Source: Symbiodinium natans
Lineage: Eukaryota > Sar > Dinophyceae > Suessiales > Symbiodiniaceae
Direction of reading: 5' to 3'
DNA: 10,000 nt
Assembly: GCA_905221605.1 (NCBI GenBank)
Contig: CAJNDS010001335.1
Span: forward strand, 1,524,438-1,534,437
The notes under the pieces were generated by a model that saw only the letters and a list, made by a program, of their open reading frames with translations, made no database searches and was not told the origin of the DNA. A program made the position numbers and the translations under genes. Below, one piece after another: positions 1 through 5,721 of the stretch (the first letter of the stretch is position 1; each line of letters starts with the position of its first letter).

Positions 1-70
1 GTGTCACGAGTTGGGTGTCCATGGCTCACGTTTTATCCCAGAGAGACATCCAAGGCTGCTTTTGCAGACT

Positions 71-110
71 GGGTTTAGGGTTTAGGGTTTAGGGTCTAGG
101 GTCTAGGGTT
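71..110 (+). repeat. Interstitial telomeric tract, TTTAGGG strand
   Basis: About five to six heptamers, beginning with exact TTTAGGG units and ending with two TCTAGGG variants. It ends abruptly at TTCGTATT. The flanks have no recognisable feature. Confidence 0.95.
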
Positions 111-207
111 CGTATTAAGTTGGGAATTGGGGAACCGGGGTCCCTTTGTAATCGGTATGAAGCCAGGCGAGTTGCAGGCTGCTTGTCTTTGGTAGGGTTT
201 GGGGTTG

Positions 208-387
208 CTTGGAGGTTCATAGGTTTAGGGTTTAGGGTTTAGGGTTTAGGGTTTAGGGTTTAGGGTTCATGGTAGTTATTAACCAGTTATATCTGTACCT
301 AGAACTCACTTATAAGCCCCTGAAGTGCCCTGGAATGGTTATAAGTACCGAGTTATAGTTGGTGAATAAGTACCATGAACCTCCAAG
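208..387 (+). mobile_element. Short inverted-repeat transposon (MITE-like), copy 1, with a telomeric insertion
   Basis: This non-autonomous element has terminal inverted repeats: CTTGGAGGTTCAT...GGTAGTTATT on the left and, on the right, the reverse complement of CTTGGAGGTTCATGGTACTT. The right end is followed by TA (388-389); the left flank is TG, so the TA duplication is imperfect. The interior shares CACTTATAAGCCCCTGAAGTG and nearby motifs with the copies at 6971-7077 and 9447-9661. The left arm is interrupted by 43 bp of telomeric repeat (221-263), bracketed by GGTTCAT at 214-220 and 264-270. Without that insertion the element would be about 130 bp. It has no coding capacity. TA flanks and short arms suggest a Tc1/mariner (Stowaway-type) relation, which is an inference. 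Confidence 0.82.
221..267 (+). repeat. Telomeric tract inserted in the left arm of the copy 1 element
   Basis: About six TTTAGGG units, nearly all exact. It lies inside the terminal repeat of the element at 208-387. The near-perfect units suggest the insertion is recent compared with the degenerate tracts nearby. The last GGTT (264-267) can be read either as telomeric or as part of the duplicated GGTTCAT. Confidence 0.93.
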
Positions 388-432
388 TAGTGCCTCGACC
401 CTCAATCCTGCACCCTGCCCACATCACCGCCG

Positions 433-463
433 CACCTAAAACCTAAACCCTAAACCCTAAACC
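433..463 (-). repeat. Interstitial telomeric tract, CCCTAAA strand
   Basis: Four units, the first two degenerate (CCTAAAA, CCTAAAC), then exact CCCTAAA. Orientation is opposite to the preceding tracts. Confidence 0.92.
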
Positions 464-538
464 ATCTGACTGCATCCGTGGTTCTAGGCTCCGGACGATT
501 GTTCAGAGTCGCATCACAGCCCTTCATCATTGCCCCCA

Positions 539-681
539 TACCCTAAACCCCAAACCCTCATACAACCCTCGACCCTAAACCCTAAACCCGCAACCCCCTG
601 CACCCCCTTAACCCAAAACCCCCCAAACCCGGAACCCGAAACCCTAGACCCTAAACCCTAAAACCCTAAACCCTAAACCCA
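539..681 (-). repeat. Degenerate telomeric tract, CCCTAAA strand
   Basis: A long decayed array in which exact CCCTAAA units alternate with CCCCAAA, CCCGAAA, CCCTCGA and CCCGCAA variants and C-rich spacers. The most regular part is at 640-680. The mixture of substitutions suggests an old tract no longer maintained by telomerase. Confidence 0.9.
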
Positions 682-773
682 ATGGGCATTGAGCCCCCAA
701 GCCCGCACGTTTCACTACTCCTCGACCCTACACCCGTCCAGGGCTGAGGCTTGCCCAACGTTTGGGAACTCAA

Positions 774-854
774 GGGTTTAGGGTGTAGGGTTTAGGGTTT
801 CGGGTTTAGGGTTTAGGGTTTAGGGTTTAGGGTTTAGGGTTTAGGGTTTAGGGG
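774..854 (+). repeat. Interstitial telomeric tract, TTTAGGG strand
   Basis: About eleven units, mostly exact, with single TGTAGGG and TTTCGGG variants near the left end. It is among the more regular plus-oriented tracts. Confidence 0.95.
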
Positions 855-1058
855 ACTCGCCGGTCCCAGCACACAGGAAAAGAGGCGTTATCTACCGATG
901 TAAGTCGCCAATTCGAGTGCAAGTACTTGTTTCTGAAAGTGGCAGTGCAGGAGTAAGTAGCCCGAGTTTATTTGCTGTTCACCGCAGACCGGTCTTGGGC
1001 TCGTGGCGAGAAGAGCTGCCTTCAGTCTCTAAATCACAGAGGACTAGACAGGTAGAAT

Positions 1059-1317
1059 ATGGTTCGTGGAATACCCCAGCGGGCTTTAAACTTACCTGAA
1101 TATAGAGAGCAAGCCCTGTCGCCCGCAATTCCTGAGGAGTACCATCACGAGGTACTGGAGCAGGCAACCCGATCCTGGACTACAGTCCTTGGACATGGGG
1201 GAATTCGGTTGCGTATACAAGGCGGGCGCATGGAGTCGGCGAGAATCAGGGGACTTTGCCGCAGAATTGGAGTTTTGCCACGGCCCGCTCCCAGTGCTAC
1301 GGACTTCGGTGTGCTAG
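1059..1317 (+). pseudogene. Protein kinase N-lobe fragment (RLK/Pelle-like), frameshifted
   Basis: A broken piece of a Ser/Thr kinase catalytic domain. In the frame starting at 1059, residues 31-47 (1149-1199) read EVLEQATRSWTTVLGHG, matching the region before and into the glycine-rich loop of RLK/Pelle kinases (Y..L..AT..F....LG.G.FG.VYK). One extra base in the G run 1197-1201 moves the match to another frame, where GEFGCVYKA (1198-1224) completes the nucleotide-binding loop. Further on, DFAAELE (1252-1272) resembles the start of helix C with its conserved Glu. The beta-3 VAVK segment, and so the catalytic Lys, is missing between the two, and the frame stops at 1315. No HRD motif follows. 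A DFG triplet at 1302-1310 lies in the first frame and may be chance. Non-functional by inspection. Frames upstream to about 900 are open but unrecognised; the start at 1059 is only the first Met. Confidence 0.6.
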
Positions 1318-1361
1318 AATGCTGAGACGCCAGGTACTCAGACCCTACCCCTCCACCCCAA

Positions 1362-1448
1362 ACGCCTAAACCCTAAACGCCTAAACCCTAAACCCTAAAC
1401 CCTATACCCCAACCCTTAAACCCTAAACCCTAAACCCTAAACCCTATA
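1362..1448 (-). repeat. Interstitial telomeric tract, CCCTAAA strand
   Basis: About twelve units, with CCTAAACG and CCCTATA/CCCCAAC variants in the left half and exact CCCTAAA in the right half. It ends in CCCTATAAAAGG, which makes a TATA-like string (1445-1453) out of a decayed telomeric unit. Confidence 0.94.
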
Positions 1449-1586
1449 AAAGGCCCCAGAACAACCACCCCCCCACTGCTGAGTGGAGGTCAAGCTCCTC
1501 GTGCACTACACCTCCTCGCAGCCGGAGGCCCCCTTTTGAAAAGCGTAGGTGCGTCAAAGGCTCCAACAAACCCCCCAACGTGATAC
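1449..1586. other. Unassigned spacer between telomeric tracts
   Basis: C-rich sequence with no frame or repeat that I recognise. It contains short C runs (about 1469-1476 and 1571-1576). Nothing else can be supported. Confidence 0.5.
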
Positions 1587-1643
1587 GGTTTAGGGTTTAG
1601 GGTTTAGGGTTTCCCTAAGCCCTAAACCCTCAACCCTAAGCCC
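1587..1643. repeat. Head-to-head telomeric junction 1
   Basis: TTTAGGG units (1587-1612) switch directly to CCCTAAG/CCCTAAA units (1613-1643) at the joint GGGTTTCCCTAAG. The order (TTTAGGG)n then (CCCTAAA)n is the one expected if two chromosome ends were joined; it also forms a foldback. The C side carries CCCTAAG and CCCTCAA variants while the G side is exact, so the two halves have different histories. Confidence 0.9.
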
Positions 1644-1793
1644 TTTATATAAACCCCAGGCCCTACTCATGTGACCTATTGGAATTTGAATGGGAATTCG
1701 CCGGCAGTTTCTTTTCGAAGAAGTGAAAGGGACTATCGGGGATAGTATCGGAAATAACTTGGGCTCTTCGCTTCAGCCCGAACCTTGGTGACC

Positions 1794-1821
1794 AAACCCT
1801 AAACCCTGAATCCGGAACCCT
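1794..1821 (-). repeat. Short telomeric tract, CCCTAAA strand
   Basis: Two exact units followed by degenerate CCCTGAA and CGGAACCC units. The adjacent 1644-1793 and 1822-1942 segments hold nothing I recognise, apart from a single TTTAGGG at 1900-1906. Confidence 0.85.
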
Positions 1822-1942
1822 AATGAGCCCTGAGCCATCAGTTTGGATGATCTAACCGCCCCTCCCCCCAGAAAAAAATCGGGCAGTGGGATGTCAGGGT
1901 TTAGGGAGTGTCGGTTCTAGGAAAGTGGGGTGGGGTGCGTGG

Positions 1943-1987
1943 CTAAACCCTAAACCCTAAGCCCTAAACCCTAAACCCTGAACCCTA
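1943..1987 (-). repeat. Interstitial telomeric tract, CCCTAAA strand
   Basis: Six units with CCCTAAG and CCCTGAA variants. It abuts the T10-G16 homopolymer block on its right. Confidence 0.93.
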
Positions 1988-1989
1988 CA

Positions 1990-2015
1990 TTTTTTTTTTG
2001 GGGGGGGGGGGGGGG
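1990..2015. repeat. T10-G16 homopolymer block
   Basis: Ten T (1990-1999) followed directly by sixteen G (2000-2015). The exact lengths may be affected by sequencing error. The G run can form a G-quadruplex. Confidence 0.9.
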
Positions 2016-2120
2016 AGTCTTCATGGCACGGAGAGCTCCGAACATCCTAAACCCCACACATATGGGTACTTCTCGAATTAGGGTCCCTTGTGGGCGTCCC
2101 TTTCATGAGGTGCCGCATTA

Positions 2121-2191
2121 TAGGGTTTAGGGTTTAGGGTTCAGGGTTCAGGGTTTAGGGTTTAGGGTTTAGGGTTAGGGTTTAGGGTTGA
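2121..2191 (+). repeat. Interstitial telomeric tract, TTTAGGG strand
   Basis: About ten units with two TTCAGGG variants and one hexamer (TTAGGG) slip. Its right edge directly meets the left terminal repeat of the element beginning at 2192. Confidence 0.94.
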
Positions 2192-2562
2192 GGGGACCAA
2201 ATAATGTAGCTAACTACCCATATGGTCATATGGTAGTTGTTCAAAGTAAAAGTAGCTGTCCCCAAAATGACCAATTGAGTAAGCATTCCCCGCGCTCCAC
2301 AGGACCCTCGGAGAAACCTGCCCCCCCCCCCCCCCCCCCCCCCTGTTGGGTCACCGGACGGCTCTGAATCACCTTCTCTCACTCCCTCAGGGTGACCGAA
2401 ACTCAACTAGCTAGGACCTTGGGACATGTAATATTTTCCCTTATAGGGTTCAAGAGGATCATGAACGGAAGATTTCTTTAGAGGATTTACAGGGCCGACC
2501 TAGTCAAAGGTGAATGCAGACAACGCTTGGGATGTTTTCTAAGGGTAGTTAACATGGTCCCT
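2192..2562. mobile_element. Inverted-repeat element, second family, copy A
   Basis: The left end GGGGACCAAATAATGT is followed by AGCTAACTACCC. The right end is GGGTAGTTAACATGGTCCCT, whose reverse complement AGGGACCATGTTAACTACCC matches the left end with a short insertion. The span is about 371 bp with no coding capacity. Next to the left end is a hairpin (2212-2238): a 12-bp stem AACTACC/ATATG with one bulged C and a 2-nt loop. The interior contains a C23 run (2321-2343) and two copies of an ACCTTGGGACATGT/CGCTTGGGATGT motif. Similarity with the segment near 5190-5340 runs past the GGGACCAT end, so the true border may lie a little further out on the right. The transposon nature is inferred from the inverted ends and repetition. 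Confidence 0.6.
2321..2343. repeat. C23 homopolymer
   Basis: Twenty-three consecutive C inside the element at 2192-2562. The length is likely to vary between individuals or assemblies. Confidence 0.9.
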
Positions 2563-2817
2563 TAATGTGGCCCCTTATCTTCAGGGTTCTGAAGTAAGGG
2601 CCCTTGGGCTCCCTCGTATTGAGGACCTTCTCCGAGGAACAACTCCCAACATGCACGGTGGAAGGCCTCTACCACCGCCTCCGGCCCGCCCCGACGAAAC
2701 CCTAATTCACGAACCGCATAAGCCCCAAAACACCTGTAAACTATGCTAAAAGCCGAGAACCCCTATCTTTAAATTAAACCCCATACACCCAAAACCCTAC
2801 AAACGCAGGCCCGATAA
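2563..2817. other. Unassigned segment with a short open frame
   Basis: A plus-strand frame from 2567 to 2749 is open for 60 codons and includes a proline run (PLPPPPARP). I do not recognise it, and it overlaps the possible outer end of the second-family element, so I do not call a gene. Isolated CCCTAAT and CCCTACA units at 2699-2810 are decayed telomeric pieces. Confidence 0.35.
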
Positions 2818-3189
2818 GCCTCCCTGGAAGCCCTCAAGCCTAAACGCTCGTGCAAGCATCCGAGCTCCAAACTCAGTCCTGTCAAAGCGTCAGGAGCAAG
2901 CCCTCAAGCGCTTTCTAGCTCCAAGAGCCAAAACTTGCTACAACCCAAGAAAGCGATCGACACCTTAAAAGGCTTTCAAGGCTAAACCTACAACCGACAC
3001 CCTGAAGATAGCCCTAAGACCCCTGAGATCGATGTGCTGGTAAACAAAGCGAACGAGTTTCTGGACCTCCCCCGCACGCCCGCGCCCCAGCGCAGCTTGC
3101 TCCCTGAAGGGAATTCGGGCCCTATATATATACCCTCTAAAGGATTCTACAAGGTACCTCAATCCCCCATTTCCCCTATTCCCGACTAA
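2818..3189 (+). pseudogene. Protein-like frame of unknown function with one in-frame stop
   Basis: One plus-strand frame runs from a stop at 2815 to a stop at 3187, interrupted only by TAA at 2983. The first 55 residues are rich in Ser, Lys and Pro (KLSPVKASGASPQALSSSKS). The following 67 residues include DVLVNKANEFLDLPRTPAPQ and SGPYIYIPSKGFYKVPQ, with the mixed polar/aromatic composition of a real protein. There is no clear start codon. I cannot assign a family. It could be a decayed exon, a retroelement fragment, or two exons with the stop inside an unrecognised intron. The minus strand is also open here (2965-3162), but its composition is less protein-like. Confidence 0.3.
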
Positions 3190-3218
3190 GAGCCAACCGG
3201 CCAGTCTTTCCTGGTGGG

Positions 3219-3240
3219 GCGCTGGAGAGGGCTGGAGAGG
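3219..3240. repeat. Two tandem copies of an 11-mer
   Basis: GCTGGAGAGGG is repeated twice without a spacer. A few bases later TTCAGGGC is also repeated (3253-3268). Both look like local slippage. Confidence 0.7.
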
Positions 3241-3277
3241 GCCATTTGGGGTTTCAGGGCTTCAGGGCTTACCCTAA

Positions 3278-3330
3278 CCCCCCCCATCCCTCCCCCCCCC
3301 ATCCCTCCCCCCCCCCCTCCCCCTGCCCCT
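3278..3330. repeat. C-rich low-complexity tract
   Basis: Runs of 7-11 C separated by ATCCCT and T interruptions, with the unit (C)nATCCCT occurring twice. It lies just before a C-strand telomeric tract. Confidence 0.85.
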
Positions 3331-3337
3331 CAAAACA

Positions 3338-3398
3338 TAACCCTAAACCCCAAACCCTAAACCCTAAACCCTAAACCCTAAACCCTAAATCCTAAATC
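3338..3398 (-). repeat. Interstitial telomeric tract, CCCTAAA strand
   Basis: About eight units, exact in the centre, decaying to TCCTAAA and TCTGAAT at the right end. Confidence 0.95.
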
Positions 3399-3482
3399 TG
3401 AATCTTCGTTGGTTGGCTCAATTCAGGAACTTGGGCTCTCAGGGAAGCTGGTGGAGTGTCGTCTGTGTGGAGCCGCAGCGTA

Positions 3483-3548
3483 GACCCTAAACCATAAACC
3501 CTAAACCCCAAACCCTAAACCCTAAACCCTAAACCCTAAACCCTAAAC
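3483..3548 (-). repeat. Interstitial telomeric tract, CCCTAAA strand
   Basis: About nine units with one CCATAAA and one CCCCAAA variant on the left; the right half is exact. Confidence 0.95.
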
Positions 3549-3620
3549 AGGTTCAGGGTACCCTAGGACGTAAGTTCGGATTGTTCATCCAAGGCCATCG
3601 TTTCGTTTTTTGGGTTTAGG

Positions 3621-3657
3621 TTCGGTTAAAAGCCCCTTGAAAGCAAAAAGAACCGAA
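3621..3657. repeat. Small hairpin
   Basis: TTCGGTT at 3621-3627 is the exact reverse complement of AACCGAA at 3651-3657, with a 23-nt loop. The stem is short and could be chance. Confidence 0.35.
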
Positions 3658-3675
3658 AAAAGGGTACTCTTTTTC

Positions 3676-3704
3676 ATTCCTGGGTTACTCTTGGGTCCAG
3701 AGTA
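3676..3704. repeat. Dispersed repeat, family 3, copy 1
   Basis: 29 bp matching 9162-9190 with three differences, all transitions. Both contain TACTCTT...AGAGTA, a 6-bp inverted repeat. Similarity is lost on both sides, so only this core is supported. Confidence 0.6.
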
Positions 3705-3720
3705 CACACTCTGGGTCACA

Positions 3721-3848
3721 CTAAACCCTAAACCCTCAACCCTAAACCCCAAACCCCAAGCCCCAAACCCTAAACCCTAAACCCTAAACCCTAAACCCTA
3801 AACCCTAAACCCCAAACCCCAAACCCCAAACCCTAAACCCTAAACCCC
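3721..3848 (-). repeat. Longest C-strand telomeric tract
   Basis: About eighteen units. Exact CCCTAAA units dominate, with a run of three to four CCCCAAA units (3808-3830) and single CCCTCAA and CCCCAAG variants. The clustering of CCCCAAA suggests local copying of a variant. Confidence 0.96.
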
Positions 3849-3963
3849 ACTCCAACTAAACAGTCCTGTAGCATGCCCTGCTGCGGAGATTCCATGATCT
3901 CCTTAGAGCCTCAAGCACCCGAAGCACCAAAAGTCCCGTTAACCCCGAACATCCTCAACCCGA

Positions 3964-4008
3964 AGCCCCTAGCCCTAAACCCTAGCCCTAAACCCTAGCC
4001 CTCAAACC
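3964..4008 (-). repeat. Telomere-derived 13-mer higher-order repeat
   Basis: CCCTAAACCCTAG occurs twice in tandem (3973-3985 and 3986-3998), preceded by CCCCTAG and followed by a decayed half unit. A 13-bp compound unit points to duplication by slippage or unequal exchange, not telomerase synthesis of 7-mers. Confidence 0.85.
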
Positions 4009-4085
4009 CCCCCGCCACCCACCATTCTGGTGCCAGAGGTCCATGGCGCCTTGGAGAAAGCCCGGGGGCTCATGGGGTAGTTTTC

Positions 4086-4158
4086 AGGGTTTAGGGTTTA
4101 GGGTTTAGGGTTTCGGGTTCCTAAACCCTAAACCCTAAACCCTAAACCCTAAACCCCA
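4086..4158. repeat. Head-to-head telomeric junction 2
   Basis: About five TTTAGGG-type units (4086-4119, last one TTTCGGG) meet about five CCCTAAA units (4121-4158) at the joint GGGTTCCTAAACCC. Both arms are similar in length and nearly exact. The orientation is that of a chromosome-end fusion or of an inverted duplication. Confidence 0.93.
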
Positions 4159-4525
4159 TAGGGTTCAGATTTTAGAGTTTGGGGTCAGAGGGCTTAGTGC
4201 TCGGCAGGGCTCGCGCTGGAATGCGCGCAAGGGAATGCAGACATGCCGACCCCAAGACCGCCCGAACACCACTCGCCGCGAGACCCAGCCAGCCCAAGCC
4301 AAGCTGAGCCAAACCAAGTCTAGGGTTCAGGCTTTAGGGTTTACGGTTTGGGGTCTAGGGTCATGAGCCCTGAGCCACCAAATTTGGGGAGGGGCGGTGT
4401 CTTTTAGGCTAGGCCACAAAGCAGAGGGGCTGCGGGGCTTTGGGCCGAGGGTTGGAGGTTTGGGCGCGGGTCTAACAAAACCCTTTCCCTGAACCCTTCC
4501 CTCTTGTGCCCGAATGTCTAACCCC
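4159..4525. other. Unassigned segment with decayed telomeric units
   Basis: No gene is recognised. A decayed TTTAGGG-strand tract lies at 4320-4361, with TTCAGGC, TTTACGG and TTTGGGG variants. The piece at 4200-4320 is G+C-rich with AGCCAAGC-like short repeats (4288-4318). Nothing else can be supported. Confidence 0.5.
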
Positions 4526-4566
4526 TAAATAACCCTAAACCCTAAACCCTCAACCCTAAACCCTAG
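4526..4566 (-). repeat. Interstitial telomeric tract, CCCTAAA strand
   Basis: About five units with CCCTCAA and CCCTAGG variants. Confidence 0.92.
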
Positions 4567-4680
4567 GCCCTCTTCTGTCCGAAGATTCTCCTGTGTCCGA
4601 GGCGTCCCCAAGTGCGCGAAGTATTCTTGCTAAGTGATCCAAGTGTCCGCAAGGAGTCCCCGGCCCCAAGTTTGCCAAGA
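4567..4680. other. Unassigned segment with a scattered GTCCGA motif
   Basis: TGTCCGAAG, TGTCCGAGG, TGCGCGAAG and TGTCCGCAAGG occur at irregular 15-35 bp spacing (about 4576-4655). This may be an old minisatellite. No gene is supported. Confidence 0.35.
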
Positions 4681-4772
4681 CACCCTAAACTAAACCCTTT
4701 AAACCCTGAACCCTAAACCCTATTTAAAAAACCCTAAACCTTATAAAAACCCTAAACCCTGAACCCTAAACA
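4681..4772 (-). repeat. Degenerate telomeric tract, CCCTAAA strand
   Basis: Two clusters of CCCTAAA/CCCTGAA units separated by TATTTAAAAA and TTATAAAAA insertions, with slipped units. Confidence 0.88.
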
Positions 4773-4891
4773 TTCACGACGCCAAGTGCTGAAGGAATGT
4801 GCCTCTATAAGACCCAAAAGAGCTGTAGCTACACCCCAAACCCCCAGCCCTAAGACTCTACATGCAACCCAAAGCCCCTAATTAATCCACT

Positions 4892-4957
4892 GTCTAAGCC
4901 CTAAACCCTATACCCCCCTGTCCCAGCTCACCCCAAACCCTAAACCCTAAACCCTAG
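4892..4957 (-). repeat. Split telomeric tract, CCCTAAA strand
   Basis: Two short blocks (4892-4912 and 4931-4957), three to four units each, separated by about 20 bp of unrelated sequence. The region 4773-4891 holds only isolated CCCTAAG-like units. Confidence 0.85.
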
Positions 4958-5086
4958 ACCCAAAGGACCCTAAGTCTTCTGGGGAACATGAGGCCCTTGA
5001 TGGACACTCTCGAGCTGGCGACAGACACCTTCGAGTCGGAGGTGCGGCTCAAAACCCTGAACCATGAACCTGGGTTTAGGGTTTAG
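4958..5086 (+). other. Short protein-like open frame ending in telomeric repeat
   Basis: Open for 42 codons after a stop at 4955. From the ATG at 4988 it reads MRPLMDTLELATDTFESEVR and continues for about six protein-like residues before entering TTTAGGG repeats and stopping at 5084. The acidic, helix-compatible composition is protein-like, but the frame is too short for a family assignment. It may be an exon remnant or chance. Confidence 0.2.
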
Positions 5087-5146
5087 GGTTTAGGGCTTAG
5101 GGTTTAGGGCTTAGGGTTTAGGGTTTGGGGTTTAGGGTTTGGGGTG
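5072..5146 (+). repeat. Interstitial telomeric tract, TTTAGGG strand
   Basis: About ten units with two CTTAGGG and two TTTGGGG variants. The left flank ACCATGAACCT (5061-5071) equals part of the first-family terminal repeat, but only over 11 bp. Confidence 0.95.
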
Positions 5147-5182
5147 GCCTGTATTAGGGTTTTGAGGGATACATGAGGGGCC

Positions 5183-5345
5183 CCCGTTTTAAGGCCCATA
5201 TTAAGGGACCATGTAACTACTCTATAAGAAACAAAGATGGCCGCGCCCTTTAATTTGAGGGCCTCTCGTCTTTTGTTCTTTTACAAAACAAGGGAGACCC
5301 TTGGGATGTACTATATTTTCTCTTCTTGGGTTTAAGAGGACCTTT
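5183..5345. mobile_element. Partial copy B of the second inverted-repeat family
   Basis: TTAAGGGACCATGTAACTAC at 5201-5220 matches the reverse complement of the right end of the element at 2192-2562. The match extends outward into AAGGCCCATA and inward into CTATAAGAAACA. A second block (5288-5338, GACCCTTGGGATGTACTATAT and following bases) matches 2413-2460 in direct orientation. No second terminal repeat was found, so this is a rearranged or truncated copy. Confidence 0.5.
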
Positions 5346-5433
5346 TACAAAGCCAACTTACTAATTTTTAAAAGTTTTGTTCAGTCCTACGTAGCCGTCC
5401 TAGCCGTCCTAGCCCAAGCTCTAGAAAACTTAC

Positions 5434-5559
5434 CTGCGTCGGAGTCACGGAGTCCCACACCACTATTTTTCCTGCAAGCATGCGGGGTTTCTTAGTCTGA
5501 GTTGCAGTACACCTTAGTAGCTGAGTGAGTACGCTACACTTTCTGGGATACGATAATCT
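5434..5559 (-). CDS. Candidate internal exon, unknown protein
   Basis: On the minus strand, a pyrimidine-containing acceptor (ACTTTTAGTTTTGCAG) is followed by exactly 126 nt open in one frame and then a consensus donor, CAG|GTAAGTTTTC. The 42 residues begin RLSYPRKCSVLTQLLRC and end KIVVWDSVTPTQ. The open phase is kept across the whole exon and the donor matches the eukaryotic consensus well. No homologous family is recognised. No matching upstream or downstream exon was identified in the window, and the right part overlaps a region of foldbacks, so it may be fortuitous. Confidence 0.3.
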
Positions 5560-5617
5560 CTGCAAAACTAAAAGTGTACACTTTTTGGGGGCTTATGAAC
5601 TCAGCAACTAAGACACT
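5507..5617. repeat. Foldback region with a perfect 16-bp palindrome
   Basis: AAAAGTGTACACTTTT at 5570-5585 is a perfect palindrome. Around it, ACCTTAGTAGCTGAGTGAGTA (approximately 5510-5530) pairs imperfectly with CTTATGAACTCAGCAACTAAG (approximately 5592-5612), with about 75-80 percent pairing by eye. It may be the remnant of a foldback element; it overlaps the candidate minus-strand exon, and at most one of these readings is likely to be right. Confidence 0.45.
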
Positions 5618-5686
5618 CTGTAGTTGGCAGCTGAGAATTTTAGGCCTGCCCAGACTATGGGACTTTCCTCGCAGTCGTTTGGGGTC

Positions 5687-5721
5687 TGGAGGTTAGGATT
5701 TAGGGTTTAGGGTTTGGGGTA
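5687..5721 (+). repeat. Short telomeric tract preceded by TGGAGGTT
   Basis: TGGAGGTT (5687-5694), identical to part of the first-family terminal repeat, is followed directly by AGGATTTAGGG and two further units ending in TTTGGGG. The 8-bp match is weak on its own. Confidence 0.8.

Noticed and set aside
1085-1100. Consensus minus-strand donor (CAG|GTAAGT) within the kinase fragment
   Set aside because: The plus-strand kinase motifs are the better explanation, and no matching acceptor was found on the minus strand.
1445-1453. TATAAAAGG, a textbook TATA box
   Set aside because: It arises by one change from CCCTAAA repeat sequence and no gene follows. Similar strings occur at 1644-1652 and 4741-4747.
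2182-2406. Minus-strand frame with a poly-Gly run
   Set aside because: The Gly run is the C23 homopolymer, and the frame lies inside an inverted-repeat element.
4443-4454. GTTGGAGGTTTG, similar to the first-family arm
   Set aside because: Only eight to nine matching bases, and neither telomeric repeats nor other element sequence follow.
5061-5071. ACCATGAACCT next to a telomeric tract, equal to part of the first-family arm
   Set aside because: The match is 11 bp, does not continue into CCAAG, and overlaps a possible coding frame. Too short to call a remnant.
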